DNA from: Microbulbifer agarilyticus
Lineage (GTDB): Bacteria; Pseudomonadota; Gammaproteobacteria; Pseudomonadales; Cellvibrionaceae
Length of the DNA stretch: 64,000 bases
Direction: 5' to 3'
Assembly: GCF_020171345.1 (NCBI RefSeq)
Contig: NZ_JAIUZM010000001.1
Coordinates: forward strand, 806,001 to 870,000
Part shown: positions 37,333-47,094 of the stretch, in pieces
Numbering within the stretch: the first letter of the stretch is position 1
How the letters are laid out: each line of letters starts with the position of its first letter
Program-made: the position numbers and the translations under genes
The notes under the pieces: generated by a model
The model's database searches: none
The model's input: only the letters and a program-made list of their open reading frames with translations
Told to the model about the DNA's origin: nothing

Positions 37333-37701
37333 TCAGACCTCCACAGCCTGTTTTTTACCACGTTCTATGATGACGCCTACATCGCGCGCGCCGCGCACGG
37401 CGCCCGGCTTGGAAAGACGTAGTCGCAGCCAGCTCACATTGAATTCGTTACGCACAATCTTGGCGGCCTGTTCCGCCATGGTTTCCACCAGCAGAAACTC
37501 GCTGCCTTCGATAAACGCGATCAGGCGCTTGGCAACGGCTTTGTAATTCAGGGTGTGTTCGATATTGTCCGTGCGTGCGGCCTCACGAATATCGAACGCC
37601 ATCTCGATATCGAGACTCACGGTCTGGCGCACTTCCCGCTCCCAGTCGTAAATGCCAATAATGGTTTCGACTTTCAAATCACGGATGTAAACGATATCCA
37701 A
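37333..37701 (-). CDS. folB: Dihydroneopterin aldolase
   Basis: A 122-residue FolB that cleaves dihydroneopterin to hydroxymethyl-dihydropterin. I chose TTG at 37701 because AAAGGAG lies seven bases upstream and the product then begins MDIVYIRDLKVETIIGIYDW, the usual FolB start. The longer frame overlaps tsaD and is not likely. The catalytic Lys is in LSKPGAVRGARDVGV. Confidence 0.94.
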   Translation of the reverse strand: MDIVYIRDLKVETIIGIYDWEREVRQTVSLDIEMAFDIREAARTDNIEHTLNYKAVAKRLIAFIEGSEFLLVETMAEQAAKIVRNEFNVSWLRLRLSKPGAVRGARDVGVIIERGKKQAVEV

Positions 37702-37745
37702 CGCTCGTCTCCTTTCATTTCTACTTTTTATTCTGCGCTTGCCCG

Positions 37746-38786
37746 CTAACGGGAACCGAGCGCACCGGTCAATTCGGTCAGCGGCCAGCGCGGGCGCACT
37801 TCGATTTCGAGATCGGCGCGCTGCCCGGCATGCAGGCGCAGGCAACCGGCATAAGCGATCATCGCGCCGTTGTCGGTACAGAATTCCTGGCGCGGGTAAT
37901 ACACACTGCAGCCGTCTTCCGCGAGCCGCGCTTCCAACCGTTGACGTAACAGGGTATTTGCAGAAACCCCGCCGGCAATCACCAGAGTCTTGCGCTTCGC
38001 CTGTTTAAGCGCACGGCGGCATTTGATCACCAGTGTATCCACCACCGCCTCTTGGAAGGCGGCGGCAATATCCGCACAGGTCTGCTCATCCGGCAAACCA
38101 TCTTCCAGCGCATGTTTTTGCACGGTGGTAAGGGTGAACGTTTTCAGGCCAGAGAAGCTGAAGTCGAGCCCCGGGCGATCAGTCATCGGGCGCGGGAAGG
38201 TAAAGCGCAGCGGGTCACCCTTTTCCGCCAACGCCGCGAGGCGCGGGCCACCCGGGTAATCCAAGTCCAGCATTTTGGCCGCCTTGTCGAAGGCCTCACC
38301 GGCGGCGTCGTCGAGGGATTCACCCAGCAACTCGTATTGCCCCAATCCCTGCACGTCTACCAGCTGGGTATGGCCGCCGGACACCAGCAGTGCCACAAAC
38401 GGGAATGCCGGCGGGTTTTCCTCCAGCATCGGGGCTAACAAATGCCCTTCCATATGGTGTACACCGATCGCCGGTACATCCCAGCCGTAGGCAATGGCGC
38501 GACCAGCGCAGGCGCCCACCATCAGCGCGCCAATCAGGCCCGGACCCGCGGTATAGGCCACACCATCGATGTCTTCGGCGCGCGTATTGCTCTGCGCCAT
38601 CACTTCGCGCACCAGTGGCAGCAACTTGCGCACATGGTCGCGACTGGCAAGCTCGGGCACCACACCACCGTAATCTGCGTGCAGTTTTACCTGACTGTAG
38701 AGCGTGTGACCAAGCAGCCCCTGTTCGCTGTCGTACAGGGCGACTCCGGTTTCATCGCAGGACGTTTCTATTCCGAGTACTCGCAC
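37746..38786 (-). CDS. tsaD: tRNA threonylcarbamoyladenosine biosynthesis protein TsaD
   Basis: A 346-residue TsaD (Gcp/YgjD) that transfers the threonylcarbamoyl group to A37 of ANN-decoding tRNAs. It opens with [17 protein letters not shown], has the iron-binding HHMEGHL and VSGGHTQLV, and ends with [13 protein letters not shown]. The start is GTG 38786. It is transcribed away from rpsU, the common proteobacterial arrangement. plsY, often found between folB and tsaD, is absent here. Confidence 0.97.
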   Translation of the reverse strand: MRVLGIETSCDETGVALYDSEQGLLGHTLYSQVKLHADYGGVVPELASRDHVRKLLPLVREVMAQSNTRAEDIDGVAYTAGPGLIGALMVGACAGRAIAYGWDVPAIGVHHMEGHLLAPMLEENPPAFPFVALLVSGGHTQLVDVQGLGQYELLGESLDDAAGEAFDKAAKMLDLDYPGGPRLAALAEKGDPLRFTFPRPMTDRPGLDFSFSGLKTFTLTTVQKHALEDGLPDEQTCADIAAAFQEAVVDTLVIKCRRALKQAKRKTLVIAGGVSANTLLRQRLEARLAEDGCSVYYPRQEFCTDNGAMIAYAGCLRLHAGQRADLEIEVRPRWPLTELTGALGSR

Positions 38787-39062
38787 AGTGCCCGACTTTC
38801 CTTTAATAGTGACAAATTATCCGAAAAAAGCATTAAAACCGGTCAAACTACCGGCGTTAACCCCCGCGCGGGGGCGCTATCATACTCTCACGTGGGCCAG
38901 AAATCCGCCGCACTGCACCGAAGTCAGCCCCCTTTGGTGAGGGCGGCTATATTTACCGGCCCGGGTAGGGTGTAACTGAGCCAGCGCAGAAACCGTCTAT
39001 CCAGTCGCAACGCCCGTGTGGCACCGGCTGGCACCGGGTTGGCGCGATTGCATCCACAAGGC

Positions 39063-39091
39063 TTGCGAAGGCCAAATCATCTGTATAGAAT
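39063..39091 (+). promoter_or_regulatory. Likely rpsU promoter
   Basis: TTGCGA at 39063-39068, a 17-base spacer and TAGAAT at 39086-39091, followed by the GC-rich TTGCGCCC. It implies a leader of about 150 bases before rpsU. The rest of the 38787-39249 gap holds the palindrome CCCCCGCGCGGGGG near 38860 and no gene I can support. Confidence 0.6.
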
Positions 39092-39249
39092 TTGCGCCCT
39101 CGCTGTGAACCGGCCTCCGGCTTGTATCTGCGAGATAGACATTTTGCCGGATAGGCCCCGCCAGTCCCTGTGCGCGTTACCAGTAGTATTACTAGTAAGT
39201 ATTGCTTTAGGGATTCTGGCCGAGAGAAACGAATTTTACAGGTAATCTA

Positions 39250-39465
39250 ATGCCCTCAGTACGCATCAAAGACAACGAGCCATTTGACATCGCTCTGCGC
39301 CGCTTCAAGCGCTCCTGCGAAAAAGCCGGTGTACTCTCCGAAGTACGTCGTCGCGAGTTTTACGAGAAGCCAACTTCTGTTCGCAAGCGCAAGGCTGCGG
39401 CTGCTGTTAAGCGCCACGCCAAGAAAATGCAGCGCGAAAACCGCAAGTTCCAGCGTCTCTACTGA
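39250..39465 (+). CDS. rpsU: 30S ribosomal protein S21
   Basis: A 71-residue basic protein, the usual S21 length, beginning [20 protein letters not shown] and ending in an Arg/Lys-rich tail. S21 helps the 30S subunit bind mRNA leaders. It begins the macromolecular synthesis block rpsU-(yqeY)-dnaG-rpoD. Confidence 0.98.
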   Translation: MPSVRIKDNEPFDIALRRFKRSCEKAGVLSEVRRREFYEKPTSVRKRKAAAAVKRHAKKMQRENRKFQRLY

Positions 39466-39471
39466 GTTTTG

Positions 39472-39567
39472 CCGGGCCTGAGCCCGGTCTCTCGCTCACA
39501 GCACGCTGACGCGAACGCAGTTCGCGATCTGAAACGGCGCCCGAGGTCACTCGCGCGCCGTTTTCTA
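39472..39567 (+). terminator. Two hairpins after rpsU, the second a T-tailed terminator
   Basis: CCGGGC-CTGA-GCCCGG at 39472-39487 lacks a T run. AAACGGCGC (39532-39540) pairs with GCGCCGTTT (39555-39563) and is followed by TCTATTT. They would separate rpsU expression from dnaG and rpoD, as partial termination does in E. coli. Confidence 0.65.
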
Positions 39568-39674
39568 TTTCTTGCGCTTATTTATCGAAGCCTGACTCTT
39601 CAGCCGCTCCGCCCTAGGCGCTATGCTTAGCCGCCTTATTACCATCTTCCGCAACCAGAACCGGACAACGCCCA

Positions 39675-40118
39675 ATGAGCACACTCAAGGAAACTCTCGC
39701 TACCGCTACCAAAGACGCCATGAAGGCCCGCGAAAAGGCACGTCTGGCGACCCTGCGCCTGATCAATGCAGAGATTAAGCGCGTAGAAGTGGATGAGCGT
39801 ATCGAGCTGGACGACGCTCGCATCCTGGCCCTGCTGGACAAAATGACCAAGCAGCGCCGCGACTCCATCGCCCAGTATGAAAAGGCCGGCCGCCCGGAGC
39901 TTGCCGAAGTGGAGCAGCAGGAAATCAACGTAATCCAGGACTTCCTGCCGGAGCAGCTGAGCGAGGCGGAGATTCAGGAAATCGTAGCCGCAGCAGTCAA
40001 AGAAACCGGTGCCGCCAGCATGGCCGACATGGGCAAGGTGATGGCACTGGTGAAGCCGCAGGTACAGGGCCGCGCCGACATGGGCGCAGTCAGCAAGCTT
40101 GTGAAGGCATCCTTCTAA
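39675..40118 (+). CDS. GatB/YqeY domain protein
   Basis: A 147-residue YqeY-type protein resembling the C-terminal tRNA-binding tail of GatB. Recognisable parts are LRLINAEIKRVEVDER, MTKQRRDSIAQYEKAGRPEL and the end VQGRADMGAVSKLVKASF. The family is common between rpsU and dnaG in gammaproteobacteria. Its function is not firmly established. Confidence 0.92.
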   Translation: MSTLKETLATATKDAMKAREKARLATLRLINAEIKRVEVDERIELDDARILALLDKMTKQRRDSIAQYEKAGRPELAEVEQQEINVIQDFLPEQLSEAEIQEIVAAAVKETGAASMADMGKVMALVKPQVQGRADMGAVSKLVKASF

Positions 40119-40147
40119 CGGCTGCCAAGCAGTTAGATTAACGACCT

Positions 40148-42241
40148 ATGGCAGGCAAAATCCCGCAGTATTTTATCGACGACCTGTTGGCCCGCGCCGA
40201 CATCGTTCCGGTCGTCGATAGCCGCGTTAAGCTGCGCAAGACAGGGAAGAACTATTCCGCCTGCTGCCCATTTCACGATGAAAAAACCCCATCTTTTACC
40301 GTAAGCCCGGACAAACAGTTCTACTACTGCTTCGGCTGCGGGGCCAGCGGCAATGCCGTTGGCTTCCTGATGGAGTACGACCGCCTGCCGTTCCCGGAGG
40401 CGGTGGAAAAGCTCGCCGCCAGCCTGGGCTTGGAAGTTCCGCGGGAAAAGCTCGATGCCGGCCAGCTCAAGCGCCAGCAGGAAAGCCAGTCGCTCTATCA
40501 GCTCACCGAAAAGGCCGCGGAGTTCTATCGCGAGAAACTGCGGGACCACAAGGTCTCCACACCCGCCATCACCTACCTGAAGAATCGCGGGCTTTCCGGC
40601 GCGATCTGCAAGGAATTCGGCATCGGCCTGGCGCCGCCCGGGTGGGATAACCTGCTGAACCAGCTGGGCACCAGCTCGGAGAAAGCCGTCCAACTGGAAC
40701 TTGCCGGGCTGGCGATCCGCCGCCAGGACAGTGACGGCCGCTCAAATCATCAAGGGGCAGGCAAATCCGAACCTGCCAAGCGCCATCATTACGACCGCTT
40801 TCGCAACCGCATCATGTTTCCGATCCGCGACCAGCGCGGGCGCACCATCGCCTTCGGCGGCCGGGTGCTGGGGGACGACAAACCAAAATACCTGAATTCA
40901 CCGGAAACCCCGATTTTCCATAAGGGACGTGAACTCTACGGCCTCTGGGAGGCCCGCCAAGCCAACCGCGAGCTCAAGCGCCTGATTGTGGTGGAAGGCT
41001 ATATGGATGTGGTTGCGCTGGCCCAGTTCGACATCCGCTGCGCCGTGGCCACCCTCGGCACGGCCTGTGGTGAAGACCATATCCAACTGGCGTTCCGCCA
41101 CACCCAGGAAGTCGTGTTCTGTTTTGACGGCGACCAGGCCGGCCGCACCGCTGCCCGCCGGGCACTGGAAGCCGGCCTGCCGCACATGCAGGACGGCCGC
41201 AGCCTGCGCTTCCTGCTGCTGCCGGAAGGGGAGGATCCGGACACCCTGGTGCGCCAGATTGGCGGTGAACGCTTCGATCAATTGATCGACGAACAGGGCC
41301 GACCACTGGAAGACTTCCTGTTCGACCTGCTCGGCGAAGGCATCAACATCCAGACCATGGATGGCCGCGCGCGCCTGTCGAAGGCAGCCGCCCCCCTGCT
41401 CGACCGGCTGCCCGCCGGCGTTTACCGCCAGCTGATGTTCCAGCAACTGGCGCGACGCACCGGCCTCGAACAGGACATGCTGGAAGAGATTATCGCCGCG
41501 GAAAAAGCCCGCAGCGCGGAACTCACCCGCCAGTCGCAGCCTGAACCCAAACCGGCGCCTAAGCCAGCAGCCAAGTCTGCTGCCGGCCCCTCTACGGCCC
41601 ACTCTGCGGCGCCCTCGACAGCATCCTGGGCGCCCCCCCCTGCCAGCGAAGCAGCTCCACCTTACGGTGACGAAGCGCCGCCCGCAGAGGCTTACGACGG
41701 GCCACCGCCCGACTACGACGAAAGCGGAATACCTCAGGGCCCTCAAGACCACCCGGAAGAAACCCCGGCCGCCCAGGGCGGCCCGCGCCGCCGCAGCGGG
41801 CAGTACCGCCTGCCCGCCGAACGCATGCTGATCGCACTGCTGCTGCACCATCCGCAGCTGGCAGAGACGATCGAGGACAGTAGTCGATTTAGCGCCAGCA
41901 ACGACGCCGATTTGCAGCTGTTCGGCGAAATTCTGCAGGTTTTACACAAAAATCCCGGCCTCAACAGTAACCAGTTGTTCGGCCGCCTGCTGAACCTGGA
42001 AAGCAAGGAAGCCCGTGAGCTATTGCCGCGCCTCGCCATGAGCCACCCCATCGTCGGCAGCCAGGGCCAGGCGATGGAATACGACCCGAACACCGAATTC
42101 AGCGATTGCCTGCGCACCCTGGATCTCGCCGCCGAACGCGAGCGTAAAAGGGGCCTGCTGGACCAACTAAAGAGCAACGGCAACCAGCTAAGCGCCGACC
42201 AGCTGGCACTATTGGCACAATTTCGCCGCAAACAAGACTGA
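40148..42241 (+). CDS. dnaG: DNA primase
   Basis: A 697-residue primase, longer than the 581 of E. coli. It has the zinc ribbon CCPFHDEKTPSF...CFGCGASG (about residues 40-65), the RNA-polymerase domain with FGGRVLGDDKPKYLNSPETP, and the Toprim motifs VVEGYMDVVAL and FCFDGDQAGR. The extra length is mainly a Pro/Ala-rich linker (about residues 460-560) before the DnaB-binding C-terminal domain, plus a polar insertion near residues 198-213 (RSNHQGAGKSEPAKRHH). Confidence 0.97.
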   Translation: MAGKIPQYFIDDLLARADIVPVVDSRVKLRKTGKNYSACCPFHDEKTPSFTVSPDKQFYYCFGCGASGNAVGFLMEYDRLPFPEAVEKLAASLGLEVPREKLDAGQLKRQQESQSLYQLTEKAAEFYREKLRDHKVSTPAITYLKNRGLSGAICKEFGIGLAPPGWDNLLNQLGTSSEKAVQLELAGLAIRRQDSDGRSNHQGAGKSEPAKRHHYDRFRNRIMFPIRDQRGRTIAFGGRVLGDDKPKYLNSPETPIFHKGRELYGLWEARQANRELKRLIVVEGYMDVVALAQFDIRCAVATLGTACGEDHIQLAFRHTQEVVFCFDGDQAGRTAARRALEAGLPHMQDGRSLRFLLLPEGEDPDTLVRQIGGERFDQLIDEQGRPLEDFLFDLLGEGINIQTMDGRARLSKAAAPLLDRLPAGVYRQLMFQQLARRTGLEQDMLEEIIAAEKARSAELTRQSQPEPKPAPKPAAKSAAGPSTAHSAAPSTASWAPPPASEAAPPYGDEAPPAEAYDGPPPDYDESGIPQGPQDHPEETPAAQGGPRRRSGQYRLPAERMLIALLLHHPQLAETIEDSSRFSASNDADLQLFGEILQVLHKNPGLNSNQLFGRLLNLESKEARELLPRLAMSHPIVGSQGQAMEYDPNTEFSDCLRTLDLAAERERKRGLLDQLKSNGNQLSADQLALLAQFRRKQD

Positions 42242-42413
42242 CACCGCCGCTAAAGGTTTTCAGTCTTCCCCCCTTGAATTCCCCGCTGCCAACACCATAT
42301 ACACAGGCCCGCCGCCAGTAGCCGGCGGGAAACCAAAGACAAGCGCGCTCGGACACCCTGAACCACACCATCTGCCTTGACAGTCATAGTGGTTATTGCT
42401 ATCGCAAATACGC

Positions 42414-42419
42414 TATAAT
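42414..42419 (+). promoter_or_regulatory. -10 box upstream of rpoD
   Basis: A perfect TATAAT about 60 bases before ATG 42479. TTGACA occurs at 42377-42382 but is 31 bases away, too far to pair with it. The properly spaced -35 (near 42391-42396, GGTTAT) is poor. Confidence 0.45.
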
Positions 42420-42478
42420 CCCGCGTCTTTGTCCAGACAAAAGTCCAGACTATCAATCCCCAGAATTCAGGGTTGTGC

Positions 42479-44332
42479 ATGACCGACAAAACCCAACAGC
42501 AAAAAACCACCTCCCGCATTCGAGAACTGATTGCCCGCGGTAAAGAGCAGGGCTATCTCACCTATGCGGAAGTGAATGACCACCTGCCAGAAGACATCTC
42601 TGATCCCGATCAGGTGGAAGACATCATCGGCATGATCAACGACATGGGCATCAAGGTGTTTGAACAAGCACCAGATGCCGAAGAACTGTTGATGGCCGAA
42701 GGCGACAGCTCCGCTGATGAAATCGCCGCCGCCGAAGCCGCCGCTGCACTCGCCGCCGTAGAATCCGATGTAGGCCGTACCACCGACCCAGTGCGCATGT
42801 ATATGCGTGAGATGGGCACCGTGGAACTGCTTACCCGCGAAGGCGAAATCGCCATCGCCAAGCGTATCGAAGAAGGCCTGCGTGAACTGATGGCCGCCCT
42901 CGCCTACTGGCCGGGTGCCGTGCAGCACATCATCGACGAGTACGCGCTGATCGAGAAAGAAGAGCGCCGCGTCCCCGACGTGATCGCCGGCTGGCTCGAC
43001 CCTGCCGAAGACGTACCTCCGGGTGCCCAGGCTGGTCAGGCTGCGCAAGCCAAATCCGAGGACGGCGACGACGATTCCGACGACGACTCCGAGGAAGAGG
43101 AAGAAGAAGAGAACCCCGGTGGTATCGACCCGGAAGAACTCGCCGAGCGCATGAACGCGCTGATCGCCGCGCAGAAGAAAGCTGACGCCGCAATCAAAAA
43201 GCACGGCCGCGACTCCAAAGAAGCCGGCGCCGCCCTGGAAGCCGTGGGCGAAGTATTCCGCTTCTTCAAACTGGCCCCGCGCCAGTTCGATCCGCTGTAC
43301 ACCGCAGTCCGCGATATTCTCGACGAAGTGCGCGCTCAGGAGCGTCTGGTGATGAACCTGTGCATCAAGCGTGCCCGCATGCCGCGCAAAACCTTTATCA
43401 AGGAATTCCCCGGCAACGAGACCAATGAAGATTGGATTCCGGCGGTCATCAAGAAGAAGCGCGACTACTCCGACGCGCTGCGCCAGGTATCCGAAGAAAT
43501 CCAGCGTGCGCAGCGCAAGTTGCAACACGCTCAGGACAAGGCGCAACTGGACGTTGGCCAGATCAAAGAGATCAACCGCCGCATGTCCATCGGTGAGGCT
43601 CGCTCTCGCCGCGCCAAGAAAGAAATGGTTGAGGCCAACCTGCGTCTGGTTATTTCTATCGCAAAGAAATACACCAACCGCGGCCTGCAGTTCCTGGACC
43701 TGATCCAGGAAGGCAACATCGGCCTGATGAAGGCGGTAGACAAGTTCGAATACCGTCGCGGTTACAAGTTCTCCACCTATGCAACCTGGTGGATTCGCCA
43801 GGCGATCACTCGCTCCATTGCCGACCAGGCGCGCACCATCCGTATTCCGGTGCATATGATTGAGACCATTAACAAGCTCAATCGTATCAGCCGTCAGATG
43901 CTACAGGAGATGGGCCGCGAGCCAACTCCGGAAGAGCTGGGCGAGCGCATGGATATGCCGGAAGACAAGGTGCGTAAAGTCCTGAAGATCGCCAAAGAGC
44001 CGATCTCCATGGAAACGCCGATCGGTGATGATGAAGACTCCCATCTGGGCGACTTTATCGAAGACCAGAACCAGTCTTCCCCGGTGGACACCGCGACCTC
44101 AACAGGCCTGCACGATGCAACCCGCTCTGTGCTAGGCGGCTTGACCGCGCGGGAAGCGAAGGTACTGCGCATGCGCTTTGGTATCGATATGAACACCGAC
44201 CACACCCTCGAGGAAGTGGGCAAGCAGTTCGACGTTACCCGTGAGCGTATCCGTCAGATCGAAGCCAAGGCACTGCGCAAACTGCGCCATCCTTCGCGCT
44301 CCGAGCACCTGCGCAGCTTCTTGGACGAGTAA
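42479..44332 (+). CDS. rpoD: RNA polymerase primary sigma factor (sigma-70)
   Basis: A 617-residue housekeeping sigma factor, almost the length of E. coli RpoD (613). Region 1.1 is N-terminal. Region 1.2 includes [20 protein letters not shown]. The non-conserved region carries an acidic run ([15 protein letters not shown]). Region 2 has [20 protein letters not shown] and [17 protein letters not shown]. Region 4.2 ends with [21 protein letters not shown] 42479 was chosen over a TTG two codons upstream. Confidence 0.98.
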   Translation: MTDKTQQQKTTSRIRELIARGKEQGYLTYAEVNDHLPEDISDPDQVEDIIGMINDMGIKVFEQAPDAEELLMAEGDSSADEIAAAEAAAALAAVESDVGRTTDPVRMYMREMGTVELLTREGEIAIAKRIEEGLRELMAALAYWPGAVQHIIDEYALIEKEERRVPDVIAGWLDPAEDVPPGAQAGQAAQAKSEDGDDDSDDDSEEEEEEENPGGIDPEELAERMNALIAAQKKADAAIKKHGRDSKEAGAALEAVGEVFRFFKLAPRQFDPLYTAVRDILDEVRAQERLVMNLCIKRARMPRKTFIKEFPGNETNEDWIPAVIKKKRDYSDALRQVSEEIQRAQRKLQHAQDKAQLDVGQIKEINRRMSIGEARSRRAKKEMVEANLRLVISIAKKYTNRGLQFLDLIQEGNIGLMKAVDKFEYRRGYKFSTYATWWIRQAITRSIADQARTIRIPVHMIETINKLNRISRQMLQEMGREPTPEELGERMDMPEDKVRKVLKIAKEPISMETPIGDDEDSHLGDFIEDQNQSSPVDTATSTGLHDATRSVLGGLTAREAKVLRMRFGIDMNTDHTLEEVGKQFDVTRERIRQIEAKALRKLRHPSRSEHLRSFLDE

Positions 44333-44363
44333 CTTTCCATCACGGAAATGTTGTCCATACTTG

Positions 44364-44390
44364 AAAAAGCCCGGCTCGCCGGGCTTTTTT
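44364..44390 (+). terminator. Terminator of rpoD
   Basis: AAAAAGCCCGGC, loop TC, GCCGGGCTTTTTT: a strong hairpin with a T run, 32 bases after the rpoD stop. Confidence 0.92.
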
Positions 44391-44451
44391 GTGCGCCACG
44401 ATTTTATTACAAACGGATGAACATCCACGGCAACGGAGCAACAGAAAAACA

Positions 44452-44841
44452 ATGGAAGAGCAGTTTGTGAACAAACCCGGAAAAACCGGTATCTCCCGCC
44501 TTATCGCCGCCACCGAGTATTCCCGTCAAGGACTGCTCGCCACCTGGCGCAACGAAGCGGCTTTTCGCCAGGAAGTCTCTCTCTCGATTATCCTGATCCC
44601 CGCCGCCCTGTGGCTCGGTGAATCCGGCGTCGAGCGCGCCCTGCTGATCGGCGTCACCCTGCTGGTGATGATCGTCGAGCTGATGAACAGCGCAGTGGAG
44701 GCCGTGGTCGATAGGATTGGCCCGGAAAAGCACCCGCTGTCGAAAATTGCCAAAGACACGGGCTCCGCCGCGGTTTCCATATCCCTACTGCTGTGGGTCA
44801 GCACCTGGGCCTGTATCCTGCTGCCGCGCTGGCTTGGCTGA
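44452..44841 (+). CDS. dgkA: Diacylglycerol kinase
   Basis: A 129-residue three-helix membrane enzyme like E. coli DgkA (122). The N-terminal amphipathic part has GISRLIAATEYSRQGLLATW, and the catalytic region contains ELMNSAVEAVVDRIG with the key Glu and Asn. It recycles diacylglycerol released during membrane-derived glucan synthesis to phosphatidic acid. ATG 44452 fits best. The palindrome GCCGGGC-GCTCG-GCCCGGC at 44895-44913 may end its transcript. Confidence 0.95.
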   Translation: MEEQFVNKPGKTGISRLIAATEYSRQGLLATWRNEAAFRQEVSLSIILIPAALWLGESGVERALLIGVTLLVMIVELMNSAVEAVVDRIGPEKHPLSKIAKDTGSAAVSISLLLWVSTWACILLPRWLG

Positions 44842-45017
44842 GCTATTGCCAATGGATGACCGAGCGAATTAGCCCGACAAAATTCGTGACCGCCGGGCGC
44901 TCGGCCCGGCAATCCTACCCGCCCCGACCTAAACTCCCTGCACTGACGTACCTAATTGGTACCCCCTAAATAAAGCGCAACGGATTTGCGCCCAGCAATA
45001 AGTTCAGGGATGGAACC

Positions 45018-46913
45018 ATGCTGTATTCTCGGGTGACCCGCGATGTTGGCGCGGGCACAGCGGCGGTATTGCTGACACCGCTTCTCACAATACTCCCGCT
45101 CCTGCCACATAGTGCATACGCCCAAATCCAGTTAGACGACGGCGACAATCAATACATTCTCGAAGCCGATGACCGCGCCGCGGGCAACAACGCACTGCTG
45201 ATCGATGGCGGCAACGGTTTCGACACCCTGACCCTGCGCGATGTCGTTATCAGCAACCCCGCCCGCCTGCAGCGCTGGGAGTCTATAGTGCTCGACGGCG
45301 CCAGCCGCCTGACCCTCGACACCACACTAGTCCTCGGCGATGACGGCGGCCACCCGGGCCGGCTGCGCATCGGCAGTGACAGCACCCTCGCTTTGCCACA
45401 CCTGGGCGCCGCTATCACTCCCTACCGCGACCAGCGCCTCAGCTTGGTCAACCACGGCGTCATCGATATGCGTGGCAGCACCGCCAATCAACTACTTGTA
45501 CAGGGCGATTACAGCGGCACTGGTATCATCCACATGGATATGATCGCCGGTGATGACGACAGCCTCGCCGACCGCCTCATCGTGAATAGCGGCCACGCCA
45601 GTGGCAGCACGCAGCTGGTTTTCGAGCGCTTTTCCGGCAACGGCGCGGATACCATCGATGGTATTCTCGTCGTGGAAGCCACCAATGGCGCCACCACCGC
45701 CAGTGGCGCGTTTTACATGGACAGCCCCATATCCGCCGGGCCCTACGAGTATTTTCTGTTTCGCGGCGCCCGCAATCCCGAAGACAACGACAACTGGTTT
45801 CTGCGCTCCAACCTGCTTCCCGGTGATGCCGGGCGCGACGAATCAAATGGCCTCAACCAGGTAACGAGTTCCGGCACAGCGGGCATCGAAACCGGCGCCT
45901 CCCCTGCCGCTGCCCCCCTACTGAATCTTGCCGCTGCCAACACAATCACCAAGCCTCTGCCCCTCTACCGCCCCGAAATACCGCTGTACGCTCAGGCAAA
46001 ATCCCTCGCGCGCCTAACCTCCCTGCAAGAGATCGGCAGCTATCACAAACGGCGAGGCGAACAGCGCAGCTGGTTTGACGGGATTAACCAGGAGTGGGCG
46101 CGCGTGCACCACACCCGCGCCGACTACAACTGGCATGGCGACGTGGATAACCGTTTCGACGGCAACATCTCCGGCTTTCAGGTGGGTAAGAATTTCTGGG
46201 CGGGTCCCACCTGTACCGGCGGCGCACGGGAAATGGGGCTTTTTGTCGGCAGTACCCGCACCAACGGCGATGTCACGGGCTTTGCCCGCGGCTTCAACAA
46301 CTACGACGCCGGGCGCAACCAGCTCACCAGCCACCACCTCGGCTACTACTTCAACGACTACCGACCCAACATGGGCTATTTCGACTTCACCGCCAAAGTC
46401 GCCTACGTGAAAATGCACAGCCAGTCCACACGCGGCATCGGCGACACCGTCACCGGCCCACAGCTCACCCTCTCCATGGAAAAGGGCTTAACCTGGCAGG
46501 TCAGCGAATCGCTGAACCTGGAGCCGCAACTGCAGGCGGTAGTGAATTACACCAACTTCTCAGCCTACGAGGACGGTATTTCTTGGGTGGATACGGACAA
46601 GACCCCGGAAGCCAATTTTCGCGCCGGCATCCGCGGTTACAACGTCGACAGCCAGTGGTTCGATGGTAACTTGCGGCTCTACCTGTTCGGCAACCTCTGG
46701 CACACCCTCGGCGGCAACGACCAGTTGGTGTACAACCTGGATCAGCAAACCGATCTTGAGCGCGAGGCCACCTGGGGTGAGTTTGGCGCTGGTGCAGTGC
46801 TACTGGAGAGCCAGTACGGCAGCGCCTTTATTAACGTAGGCTACCAGACCTCACTGGACGGCCTGAACTGGTCCGGGGGCAACGCCAGCCTCGGCTTCAA
46901 CTGGGCATGGTAA
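45018..46913 (+). CDS. Autotransporter-like outer-membrane protein
   Basis: A 631-residue protein from ATG 45018 with AGGGA upstream. A signal peptide ends near PHSAYAQ. Residues about 35-260 look like a short beta-helix passenger (repeated LTLDTT, LSLVNHGVIDMRGST, LLVQGDYSGTGIIHMDM segments). After a linker, residues about 340-631 form an autotransporter barrel ending in SLGFNWAW with the expected terminal aromatic residue. The passenger is short and carries no recognised enzyme or adhesin motif. No operon partner is visible. Confidence 0.82.
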   Translation: MLYSRVTRDVGAGTAAVLLTPLLTILPLLPHSAYAQIQLDDGDNQYILEADDRAAGNNALLIDGGNGFDTLTLRDVVISNPARLQRWESIVLDGASRLTLDTTLVLGDDGGHPGRLRIGSDSTLALPHLGAAITPYRDQRLSLVNHGVIDMRGSTANQLLVQGDYSGTGIIHMDMIAGDDDSLADRLIVNSGHASGSTQLVFERFSGNGADTIDGILVVEATNGATTASGAFYMDSPISAGPYEYFLFRGARNPEDNDNWFLRSNLLPGDAGRDESNGLNQVTSSGTAGIETGASPAAAPLLNLAAANTITKPLPLYRPEIPLYAQAKSLARLTSLQEIGSYHKRRGEQRSWFDGINQEWARVHHTRADYNWHGDVDNRFDGNISGFQVGKNFWAGPTCTGGAREMGLFVGSTRTNGDVTGFARGFNNYDAGRNQLTSHHLGYYFNDYRPNMGYFDFTAKVAYVKMHSQSTRGIGDTVTGPQLTLSMEKGLTWQVSESLNLEPQLQAVVNYTNFSAYEDGISWVDTDKTPEANFRAGIRGYNVDSQWFDGNLRLYLFGNLWHTLGGNDQLVYNLDQQTDLEREATWGEFGAGAVLLESQYGSAFINVGYQTSLDGLNWSGGNASLGFNWAW

Positions 46914-46984
46914 GAATCGGGGCAGCATGGGGAAACTGCCTCAGAGCGTTGATTTAACGAAGAAAATCGAGTACTTTGCCAACC

Positions 46985-47006
46985 CGTTCGCAGGTCCCTG
47001 CGAACG
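46985..47006. repeat. Solitary 10-bp hairpin just before the tRNA
   Basis: CGTTCGCAGG and its complement flank TC, so the centre reads AGGTCCCT. The TCCCT in the turn recalls the loop of the three nested inverted repeats in this window, but the core and outer arms are missing. It sits seven bases before the tRNA 5' end and has no T run. Confidence 0.6.
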
Positions 47007-47013
47007 CCTGTGG

Positions 47014-47090
47014 GGGCCTTTAGCTCAGTTGGTTAGAGCATCCGACTCATAATCGGCAGGTCCTGGGTTCAAGTCCCGGAAGGCCCACCA
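47014..47090 (+). tRNA. tRNA with CAU anticodon (Ile2 or elongator Met)
   Basis: A full cloverleaf of 77 bases with encoded CCA. The acceptor stem is GGGCCTT/AAGGCCC, the D arm TAGCTCAGTTGGTTAGAGCA, the anticodon arm CCGACTCATAATCGG and the T arm CTGGGTTCAAGTCCCGG. It is not the initiator. The pairs C4-G69 and C5-G68 and the GGTTCAAGTCC T loop resemble E. coli tRNA-Ile2, whose CAU is converted to lysidine-AU by TilS, more than elongator tRNA-Met. I favour Ile2, but the two are hard to tell apart by eye. Confidence 0.93.
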
Positions 47091-47094
47091 TATT

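Noticed and set aside
42377..42419. TTGACA and TATAAT pair upstream of rpoD as one promoter
   Set aside because: The two boxes are 31 bases apart, far from the usual 16-18. Only the -10 box was kept.
42467..43855. Open frame on the minus strand opposite rpoD
   Set aside because: It lies entirely within the well-supported rpoD gene and shows no recognisable domain.
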